Shown here in pieces: positions 56,833-64,000 of a DNA stretch of 64,000 bases. Position 1 is the stretch's first letter, and the number at the start of each line of letters is the position of its first letter. The DNA is from Caldifarciminota bacterium (GTDB lineage Bacteria > Hydrothermota > Hydrothermia > UBA1063 > CAJXJZ01): positions 27,520 through 91,519 of the forward strand of contig JALSNX010000022.1 in the NCBI GenBank assembly GCA_026986775.1, written 5' to 3'. A program made the translations under genes and the position numbers. The notes beneath the pieces are model-generated. The model saw only the letters and a list, made by a program, of their open reading frames with translations. It had not been told where the DNA came from and made no database searches.

Positions 56833-58418
56833 TTTTTCACTCCTTTCATGTTGTATTGTGATATTATACTGAGTGTTTTTCTTATAAGTGGAAGATTTAA
56901 AGTGGTCTGGCTCTCAAACCTCCCTTTATATGCCTCTTTTGCTTTACCTAAATCATAGCATGTGGTATTTTCAATATTTATGAGAAGCCCTTTAAGACCG
57001 CTTTCAAAGAATTCTTCCTGGTGCTTAACATAAAAGGCTTCACAACAACTGCCAATATACTCGTATATACCCTTACTTTTGAGTTTATCAAAGGTTTCCA
57101 TAAGGTCCTCAAAACTCGTAATGGTGACAGGCTCAAGTCCATATTCATACGAAAGTCCATACGCATCCCCAACAGTGCATAAACCACATACAGTGCAGTT
57201 ATTTTCATATCTCAAAGAGCAGTCTGTGTCCTTTGAACAGTAGGGCAACAGGAAAACCTGAGGCTTAAAACTACCAAGGTCACTTATATTTACAAGAAAG
57301 ATGTCATTTGCCTCTTTTGGTGTAAAGCCCGCCTCTATTAAATGCCATTTTTTGAACACCTCTTTTATGGCTGTAAGCAGGTCATCTTCTTTAATCCCGC
57401 TGGGTGCATACTTCATGAAGAAATCGTGGACGATTTCCCTCACGTTATCAGGGTTAAATCTGATGTTTTTTAACAGGCTTTCTATCCTGTAAATACTGTC
57501 CGGGGGATTTAAGAAAAAGTCTCCTGTAATCAGAGTGTTTCTTATTGCCTTCTTTCGGGTATTTATCGTCATGGATACCTTGATGGTGCCGTTTTCTGTT
57601 CTAAAATAGCCGTTTAGTACATCCTGCTCCTCTTCAGGAAAGACTATTTTATTAACCCATTTTTCGCTTCTGAAATAAGACAGAATTTCCCTGTGTATTT
57701 TTTTGACCTCCTCAGGGATTTCTGAGTGTACAAGTTTTACTCCAAGAAATTCTTTAATACCGGAGAGCAATACGCTTTTCAGTTTATCCCTTTCGGGCAC
57801 ATATCCTATCTCGTGCTCAATACAGGTTACCCTTTCCCTTACTGAATCTATTTCCTTTGGGTTCAGCTTTTCTATGGGCACCTTCAGGCTTTTAAGCATT
57901 CTCTCTATTTTGTCCTCGGCGAGCAATGTTCCCTGAAATAGAAAGTTGCCTTCATAAGTTACCCCACCCATTCCGGATATTTTCTTTCCTTTAACTTCTA
58001 TATCGTTCCTTTCCCTGAATTCTGCGTTTATACCAATTTTTGATAGAGCGTAAGCCACTGCGCTTCCAAAAATTTTGGAAAGTTCACGCAAAGTGTATGG
58101 AAAGTCCGATATTTTGCCTATGATTTCCCAGCCCAATTGCGAGGGGTCAAAGTATATGGCACCACCACCGGTTATTCTTCTGTTGATGTCAATACCTGCT
58201 TCTTTGCAGTAACCTGTTCTTATCTCCTGATTAACCGATTGAAAGTATCCCACGAGCACGCATTCAGGGGAGAAGGAAAGAAATCTAAGGAATGGTCCAT
58301 AGATATGTGCTTTCTCAAGCAATGCCTGGTCCATTGCCATATTCCATGCAGCGTCTTTCGTCCCCGTATCAACAACCTTAAGGGTAAGATGTTTGAATTT
58401 ACCTTTATCAATAATCAT
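56829..58418 (-). CDS. Lipoate-protein ligase (LplA domain, accessory domain) fused to DUF116-like domain
   Basis: DINRRITGGGAIYFDPSQLGWEII, ERNDIEVKGKKISGMGGVTYEGNFLFQGTLL; C-terminal YCSKDTDCSLRYENNCTVCGLCTVGDAYGLSYEYG. Confidence 0.85.
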   Translation of the reverse strand: MIIDKGKFKHLTLKVVDTGTKDAAWNMAMDQALLEKAHIYGPFLRFLSFSPECVLVGYFQSVNQEIRTGYCKEAGIDINRRITGGGAIYFDPSQLGWEIIGKISDFPYTLRELSKIFGSAVAYALSKIGINAEFRERNDIEVKGKKISGMGGVTYEGNFLFQGTLLAEDKIERMLKSLKVPIEKLNPKEIDSVRERVTCIEHEIGYVPERDKLKSVLLSGIKEFLGVKLVHSEIPEEVKKIHREILSYFRSEKWVNKIVFPEEEQDVLNGYFRTENGTIKVSMTINTRKKAIRNTLITGDFFLNPPDSIYRIESLLKNIRFNPDNVREIVHDFFMKYAPSGIKEDDLLTAIKEVFKKWHLIEAGFTPKEANDIFLVNISDLGSFKPQVFLLPYCSKDTDCSLRYENNCTVCGLCTVGDAYGLSYEYGLEPVTITSFEDLMETFDKLKSKGIYEYIGSCCEAFYVKHQEEFFESGLKGLLINIENTTCYDLGKAKEAYKGRFESQTTLNLPLIRKTLSIISQYNMKGVKK

Positions 58419-58426
58419 ATATGCAC

Positions 58427-58455
58427 ATTATAACATATAATTGAAGTTTGGTGAA
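58427..58455 (-). promoter_or_regulatory. sigma70-type promoter, leaderless configuration
   Basis: TTCACC-N17-TATAAT ending 8 nt before ATG 58418. Confidence 0.55.
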
Positions 58456-58555
58456 ATAGATATGATGTTTATTATGTAGGAGATTAGAATAAAAACAAGA
58501 TTATCGTATACTTTAATGCTATGGCCCTGGAACTGATTTGTAAAAAATTAAAATC

Positions 58556-58583
58556 TTGACAATACCCCCCCCTATGTTATAAT
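58556..58583 (+). promoter_or_regulatory. sigma70-type promoter of RiPP-like locus with C8 homopolymer in the spacer
   Basis: TTGACA-ATA-CCCCCCCC-TATGT-TATAAT (16-nt spacer). Confidence 0.8.
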
Positions 58584-58603
58584 TTTATTTAATGTGACAA
58601 AAC

Positions 58604-58627
58604 TTTCACTCGTCCGGATGGGTGAAA
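58604..58627 (+). other. 5' UTR hairpin of RiPP-like transcript
   Basis: TTTCACTCGT-CCGG-ATGGGTGAAA, 10-bp stem including G-U pairs. Confidence 0.6.
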
Positions 58628-58650
58628 ATACAACAAAAAGGAGGTGAATC

Positions 58651-58746
58651 ATGAAGGTGATAAGATACCCTCTACCAATGGGGAAAGCCATAAGAGATAG
58701 CCTGCATAAAGATAATTGTTGTAGGCAAAAAGCAAATATAAAGTAA
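58651..58746 (+). CDS. Putative RiPP precursor peptide (31 aa, Cys-Cys)
   Basis: MKVIRYPLPMGKAIRDSLHKDNCCRQKANIK*; strong SD aaaaggaggtgaatc; directly upstream of radical SAM/SPASM gene; absent from ORF track. Confidence 0.75.
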   Translation: MKVIRYPLPMGKAIRDSLHKDNCCRQKANIK

Positions 58747-58756
58747 TAGGTATAAA

Positions 58757-58785
58757 AGCCGGTCCCTATTTAAAAGGGACCGGTT
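58757..58785 (+). terminator. Strong intercistronic hairpin (attenuator/RNA stabiliser) after precursor
   Basis: AGCCGGTCCC...GGGACCGGTT stem without a following U-tract. Confidence 0.65.
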
Positions 58786-58809
58786 AAGCAATACGAAAGG
58801 AGGTTAAAA

Positions 58810-60126
58810 GTGAAGTGGACAATGTTTATGATGAAAGTTGAATCTAATAAGGAGGTGTTGCTGTATAATACCTATAATAGAGCGGTTGTTATTCTGGATA
58901 AACTGGAGTATAATAATATAAACGATTTGATTCATGGAAAAAAAGTAAAAGAAGTGCAAAGTAATAAGAGTGAAGTAAAAAGTCAGATTGAGAAATTGCG
59001 TGAGATGAAATTTATAATGGAAGATGAAACGAATGAAAAGGAGGAATATTTAAAAGAATTGAAAGAATTTTACGAAAACGACGATTTTCTGGCTTTATTG
59101 GTGCTACCGACGACAGCATGTAATTTTGATTGTACTTATTGTTATCAGAAGGGGATTCCTCTTCATGTTGTTAACCGGAATATAATAGCATCTATAATGA
59201 GCCGAATAGAAGAATTATTGGAAGATAATAAAGAGATAAAAATGACTAAAATAGATTTTTTTGGCGGAGAACCCTTATTGAACTGGAATTTCATAGAAGA
59301 TTTTACAAAGGAATTTTCTTCTTTGATGAGAAAGAGGACAATAGATTATTTTTTAAAGTTGACTACCAATGGATATTTACTTGATTTAAATAAAATAAAT
59401 TTTTTATTAAAATATAACTTACAACAAATTCAGATTACCATGGACGGTCTTCCTGAAGTGCACGATAAAAGGAGAATGCTAAAAGGTACTCATAAAGGTA
59501 CGTTTGACAGAATATTTAATAACTTAAAGGGTCTACTTGATTTAAAAGACGCACGAGATTTGCTGATACTTTTAAGAATAAATTTTGATTACCAGAATGT
59601 AGATCATATTCCTGATTTTTTGGATTTCATAAAGAGAGAATTGGGCGTTGATAATATTGAAATTTCCTTTGGCCAGGTTACCAGCCCTATCAATTTTAAT
59701 TACGAATATATGATTCCGTTTGATGAAGTACCCGAACATTATATTAAACTTTATAAAGTGCGATTGGGTTTCACACTTTCAGACACTTTCACATTTGGTT
59801 CTCTATGCTTTGCGAAAAGGAAATTTAGCTATGTGGTTGCACCTAATGGTGATATATACAAGTGCGTAAGTTCGGTTGGTGTAGATAGAATGAAAGAAGG
59901 AAATATTTATAAAAATCCTCTATATAAAATAAGAGATTACCTGTTTGTTGACTTATACGATGAGTGTTTTAAGGAAAAGTGTCCCTTTATCCCGATATGC
60001 CATACTGGATGTAGATTCGTATCTTTCATAAGATATGGGGATATTAAGAAACGGGATTGTCACAGGGAAGAAATGAAAAGAATTAACTCAGAAATTCTGA
60101 AAATCCAGTATTTAGATGGATACTGA
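58810..60126 (+). CDS. Radical SAM/SPASM peptide maturase
   Basis: TTACNFDCTYCYQ; FGGEPLLNW; SPASM-like CVSS...CFKEKCPFIPICHTGC...DCHREEM; N-terminal peptide-maturase-like FMMKVESNKEVLLYNTYNRAVV. Confidence 0.88.
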   Translation: MKWTMFMMKVESNKEVLLYNTYNRAVVILDKLEYNNINDLIHGKKVKEVQSNKSEVKSQIEKLREMKFIMEDETNEKEEYLKELKEFYENDDFLALLVLPTTACNFDCTYCYQKGIPLHVVNRNIIASIMSRIEELLEDNKEIKMTKIDFFGGEPLLNWNFIEDFTKEFSSLMRKRTIDYFLKLTTNGYLLDLNKINFLLKYNLQQIQITMDGLPEVHDKRRMLKGTHKGTFDRIFNNLKGLLDLKDARDLLILLRINFDYQNVDHIPDFLDFIKRELGVDNIEISFGQVTSPINFNYEYMIPFDEVPEHYIKLYKVRLGFTLSDTFTFGSLCFAKRKFSYVVAPNGDIYKCVSSVGVDRMKEGNIYKNPLYKIRDYLFVDLYDECFKEKCPFIPICHTGCRFVSFIRYGDIKKRDCHREEMKRINSEILKIQYLDGY

Positions 60127-60137
60127 GAAAATTAATT

Positions 60138-61787
60138 ATGCGATCTCTACTAAATCTGTTAAAACGGATTAAAAGTAAGCAATTAAAATTAAAATTTATA
60201 AGATTATTGTTTGTAACCATTTTATTAAAATTGGTTGGAGCCATATCTCCTCTTATTGCTAAAAAACTTATAGATACGGCAGTGTATACCAGGAATATGC
60301 AAAGTTTCAAAAATTTCGGTATTTTGTATGTCGGTATCACCATATTATTCATAATGCTTCTTTCTGTTCGGTATTTTTATGAAAAACTTTTTTATGTGGA
60401 TGTATTGAATTCACTAAGGAAAAATGTTTTAAATAAAATCTATTCTTCCAGAGCGATGCATGTGCTTGAAAAGGATTCAGGTTATTTTATACAGAGGATT
60501 AACTCGGATGTTAAAAGTATTGCAAGTTTTTTCTCTACAGATGTAAATGTATTTGTTACAAATGTTATTATATCTGTTATTATATTTTATTTGATGGTAG
60601 AATTATCTTTTAGACTTACTCTGGTGGTTGTAATACTTTTTATATTTTTCTATATAGTTTCAAAGAAGATACTTCCCATTATAAAAAGGTTATCCAGAAA
60701 ACTTATGGAAACTGAGGAGGAACTAAACACAATCACAAATGATTCTGTGGTTGGTCTATTGCATATTAAGAGTTTTAACCTTCAGAATTATATGCGTGGC
60801 AAGGTTATAGAGGTATTGGGTAAATATACGGAAACTTTGAAAAAATATACACTTTATGGAGTTATATTTGATATCCTTATTGTTTCAGGCACATTAAATC
60901 TGGTTGATACTGTAATAGAGGTGGGAGGAGGAGTCCTTATTCTGAGAAGTGTCATAAGTGTCGGTACACTTATGGCATTTATGTCCTATTTTTATAAGAT
61001 ATGGGATTCGGTAGAGGTTGTGCTGGATTTTCCCAGGACTCTCAGAGAAAAAGGGGTCTCAGCAGAGAGAGTGCTTGAACTTTTTAACCTGCCCGAAGAA
61101 GATAATTCGTTAACCAGTGAGATTGATATTGATGAAATTGATACGATAGTTTTAGAGGACATTGAACTTTCACTGGGAAATAGGAAGATATTTGATGGTT
61201 TGAATCTCAGGATCAAAAAGAAAGACCATATCTGTATTTTAGGAGATAATGGCACAGGTAAAACTACTTTGTGTCGTCTCTTGGTACGGATAATTGAGCC
61301 TGATAGGGGGACAGTTTATATAAATGGAATTGATTATAAAAAACTGTCTCCAGTAGTATTGAGAAGCAAAATTATGCATATTCCGCAGGAACCTTTTATT
61401 TTCAGAGGTAGCATAGAAGAAAATATCTACTTTGATGTTTCTCCTCATAAAAAAGATAGTTTTCCTTCATACTTCATGGAAACACAGAAGAAAAACGCAG
61501 GAGAGGTTGTGGATAACAAAAATACGAACCTGTCTGGTGGAGAAAAAAAACTTATTCAACTCGCACGGGGTTTATATAGGGATGGTGAGGTATACATTAT
61601 TGATGAGCCTTTTGCTTTTGTGGATGCAAAATACACAGAAATTCTCAAAGATTTTATTGAAAAGCAGTTTAAAAATAAGACCTTGATTGTTATAACACAT
61701 GACAAGACAATACTTTCTTCTTTGTGTGAAAAGGTGTATGTCCTTGAAAAGGGCAGGATAAGAAAATATCAGCATTATAAACACTAA
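60138..61787 (+). CDS. ABC exporter (fused TMD-NBD) without an N-terminal C39 peptidase
   Basis: LGDNGTGKTTLCRLL, IPQEPFIFRGSIEENIYF, NLSGGEKKLIQLARGLYRDGEVYIIDEPFAFVDA. Confidence 0.93.
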   Translation: MRSLLNLLKRIKSKQLKLKFIRLLFVTILLKLVGAISPLIAKKLIDTAVYTRNMQSFKNFGILYVGITILFIMLLSVRYFYEKLFYVDVLNSLRKNVLNKIYSSRAMHVLEKDSGYFIQRINSDVKSIASFFSTDVNVFVTNVIISVIIFYLMVELSFRLTLVVVILFIFFYIVSKKILPIIKRLSRKLMETEEELNTITNDSVVGLLHIKSFNLQNYMRGKVIEVLGKYTETLKKYTLYGVIFDILIVSGTLNLVDTVIEVGGGVLILRSVISVGTLMAFMSYFYKIWDSVEVVLDFPRTLREKGVSAERVLELFNLPEEDNSLTSEIDIDEIDTIVLEDIELSLGNRKIFDGLNLRIKKKDHICILGDNGTGKTTLCRLLVRIIEPDRGTVYINGIDYKKLSPVVLRSKIMHIPQEPFIFRGSIEENIYFDVSPHKKDSFPSYFMETQKKNAGEVVDNKNTNLSGGEKKLIQLARGLYRDGEVYIIDEPFAFVDAKYTEILKDFIEKQFKNKTLIVITHDKTILSSLCEKVYVLEKGRIRKYQHYKH

Positions 61788-61799
61788 GAGGAGGAGCAA

Positions 61800-63782
61800 A
61801 TGAGTTTTATTGTTGCAGCATTGTTGTGTTTTGGTCACTGGAAAATACCCTCAAATTATATGCAAAAAGCCTGGGAGGTATACCGAATTTCATATCAGCA
61901 GCGTCCCTGTCCAGGCGCATCACCCAGCAGAACAACTGTAGTTTACTATTTCCATGATACAACCAATTTATATTTTGTCTTCAAATGCGAAGTGAGGGGG
62001 GAACAGGTAAAACGCTTATCTTTGCGGGACCACATTGATGGTGATGAGGTTTATGTATATATTACACCGAATAGACTTAAGGGTACAGGCTATTATTTCG
62101 CTTTAAGTTTCACGGGTATAAAAGGGGATGCTTATTCAAATAATAACGGAGAATCATGGAATAAAGACTGGGATGGTTTATGGTATTCAGATGTTGTATA
62201 TAAGGATTCTTTCGTGTTGCTTGGATTCAAAATACCTGTGTACAATTTTTTCTATACCGATAAATTGGACTGGAGTGTCAACTTCAAAAGATTTATTGCT
62301 GTTTATGAGGAGGAAGATTCTTATGTGAGGTTTGGCCCCTCAGGTCTGGAACCTATTTCCATGTATGCAGAATTACCCGTGGAAAACATAAAATTTAGTA
62401 CACATGTGATAAGAATATTTCCGAGTTTTACTATGAGGAAGTATTATGATGACAATAAGTACAGGATGTGGATGGGAGGAGATGTAGTTTACGCACCAAG
62501 AGCCAATTTTTTGACAGGCATTACTGTCTATCCGGATTATTCTGAGATAGAGTCTGACCCATATACCATTAATATATCAAAGTACAGGACATACTATCCT
62601 GAAAAAAGGGAATTTTTTATTAAGGATATGGATGTTTTCAGGACTCAAAAAGCATCTTTCTACTCAAGGAATGTGGGTGCAAAAACATCTTTCGGAGAGG
62701 TGATCCCGGTTAAATATGGCTTTAAATCACATTATTCCATTAAAAGCATGGATTTAGCATTGTTGAGTGTAATCACAGATGGGTTGGTGAGCAGTGATAC
62801 CGTGATATCTTCAGAAGTTTATACTCTTGGCAGGTTCAAATTTTCCCTGAGAAATGCGAGGGTGGGCTTTTTTTACGGAGAAGTAAGACATGATACCATA
62901 TTACAGAGTATAAAAACAGTAGATATTTCTTATGATAAAAAGAATCTGAGGTTGAAAGGCCAATTGAGCGAGGATAAATCACACAAAAGACTATTCTATT
63001 TAAAATCAATATACGAAAAGCGTGGTTTCTGGCTTATCTCGGAGATGGAAAACACAAATGACAGCTTTTCGGTTAATCGGATAAGCTATTATTATCCGGC
63101 GAAGAGAATCAGTTTAAAAGTACGGCGCGATTACTGGAATAGTAAGTATCTTTTGAAGAATTACTCATGGGGATTGGGTCTGGAAAGAGTGAAAGAATAC
63201 GGTGAAAATGAATGGACTACAGCCGGTAATTTTGACATGGATTGTGTATTCGCAAACAATTATGAACTCTATACGAATATTAAACTTATAAACGATTATG
63301 AACAGGGAAAAAAATTTTTAAGACGCTATGTTTATGTCTACTCCGGTACGGATTTTTCAAAGAAAATTGCGGGTGGTCTGAACATAACCTGGCAATCCAG
63401 AGAATTTGATTACATGTCAATGATTTTTGTAAGATCTATAAATGTACTTCCCTTTGTTCAACTGATGACGGAACATTTTGACCTGAGCACAAGTTATTCG
63501 TTTTACCTGTTGCGGGGCATTGAGAAGGATACAGTATTTAAATACACGACTTTTACTTTGAAAGGAACCGTATACTTTAACAGGCATTTGTTCGTCCGTT
63601 CCCTCTTATCTCAGGAAAACAGCGCAGATACTTATATCACCAATTTAATTTTAACATGGAAGTTTATGCCTGGAAGTTATTTATACTTTGTAATAAATAA
63701 GGATCTCAATATTAAAGATAACAGCATAAATTTTAAAAATTCTGCCAATGCATTCAAAGTAAAAATACAGTTCTGGCTATAG
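61800..63782 (+). CDS. DUF5916-like protein (CBM9-like N-terminal domain plus outer-membrane beta-barrel)
   Basis: YYFHDTTNLYFVFKCEV...DGDEVYVYITPNRLKGTGYYFALSFTGIKGDAY; YYPEKREFFIKDMDVF; amphipathic strands to a terminal aromatic-rich FKVKIQFWL; SD gaggagg. Confidence 0.75.
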   Translation: MSFIVAALLCFGHWKIPSNYMQKAWEVYRISYQQRPCPGASPSRTTVVYYFHDTTNLYFVFKCEVRGEQVKRLSLRDHIDGDEVYVYITPNRLKGTGYYFALSFTGIKGDAYSNNNGESWNKDWDGLWYSDVVYKDSFVLLGFKIPVYNFFYTDKLDWSVNFKRFIAVYEEEDSYVRFGPSGLEPISMYAELPVENIKFSTHVIRIFPSFTMRKYYDDNKYRMWMGGDVVYAPRANFLTGITVYPDYSEIESDPYTINISKYRTYYPEKREFFIKDMDVFRTQKASFYSRNVGAKTSFGEVIPVKYGFKSHYSIKSMDLALLSVITDGLVSSDTVISSEVYTLGRFKFSLRNARVGFFYGEVRHDTILQSIKTVDISYDKKNLRLKGQLSEDKSHKRLFYLKSIYEKRGFWLISEMENTNDSFSVNRISYYYPAKRISLKVRRDYWNSKYLLKNYSWGLGLERVKEYGENEWTTAGNFDMDCVFANNYELYTNIKLINDYEQGKKFLRRYVYVYSGTDFSKKIAGGLNITWQSREFDYMSMIFVRSINVLPFVQLMTEHFDLSTSYSFYLLRGIEKDTVFKYTTFTLKGTVYFNRHLFVRSLLSQENSADTYITNLILTWKFMPGSYLYFVINKDLNIKDNSINFKNSANAFKVKIQFWL

Positions 63783-63831
63783 ACAGTATGGGGGTAACCT
63801 TAAGTTGAAACTTCCTATCTGAAAAGTTGAT

Positions 63832-63939
63832 TTATTTGATATTTATTGCGAGTATTTTTGAGAAAAGCGGTTTTCCTATTGCCTCACGAAAGAATCCACA
63901 TGAAAAAGTGGTGTATAGTTCAAGAAAGAATCTACTCAT
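63832..63939 (-). CDS. Uncalled 35-aa peptide ORF
   Basis: MSRFFLELYTTFSCGFFREAIGKPLFSKILAINIK*; SD AAAGGAG 6 nt before ATG. Confidence 0.45.
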   Translation of the reverse strand: MSRFFLELYTTFSCGFFREAIGKPLFSKILAINIK

Positions 63940-64000
63940 AATAAACTCCTTTAACAGGTGTAGCTAAAGAATAAAGTTTTCTCTGAAGTTTTACAATATC

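Noticed and set aside
58530-58543. TGGAACTGATTTGT as a sigma-54 promoter for the RiPP-like locus
   Set aside because: GG-to-G spacing is one nucleotide short and the -12 GC is missing; a much better sigma70 promoter lies just downstream
60138-61787. Bacteriocin-type peptidase-containing (C39) transporter
   Set aside because: Protein begins directly with TM helices; no N-terminal Cys-protease domain visible
1-64000. CRISPR arrays, insertion sequences, integrases, prophage genes, rRNA
   Set aside because: No regularly spaced direct repeats, transposase/integrase motifs, phage structural genes or rRNA-like sequence noticed

Overview
64 kb of a compact, moderately AT-rich genome of a diderm bacterium. 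LptA, LptB, LptD, WaaA and an outer-membrane beta-barrel protein are encoded; the overall character suggests an uncultured lineage, but that placement is only a guess. The window runs from the end of an S10/spc-alpha ribosomal operon (rpmJ'-rpsM-rpsK-rpsD-rpoA-rplQ) through recF-DUF721-gyrB, two HU genes, argF, a tRNA-Arg(CCG) embedded in an operon, gatB, a GGDEF protein, MoxR-DUF58-transglutaminase, an HD-GYP protein and a sigma-54 activator plus Ser/Thr kinase-TPR pair. It continues with lptD, phosphomannomutase, a matrixin-like secreted protease with a lipoprotein, lptA-lptB-rpoN-waaA, peptidases, sucD, a DUF6754/PgsW-like membrane module, gcvH-gcvPA-ACT-korA, a lipoyl-assembly cluster (two radical SAM proteins, an FAD protein, and a lipoate ligase fused to DUF116), and finally a RiPP-like locus. 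The most interesting signals are: (1) a RiPP-like locus at 58556-63782 with an uncalled 31-aa Cys-Cys precursor, radical SAM/SPASM maturase, ABC exporter and DUF5916-like outer-membrane barrel; (2) two promoters, for the RiPP locus and the protease/lipoprotein locus, that each carry an 8-C homopolymer between -35 and -10, suggesting phase variation; (3) a LipS1/LipS2-type lipoyl pathway with a ligase-DUF116 fusion close to gcvH; (4) a near-perfect sigma-54 promoter with a dyad UAS between the activator and HD-GYP genes; (5) recurrent leaderless-type promoters; (6) several small ORFs missing from the ORF track. No searches were run. Family names come from motif and sequence recognition.
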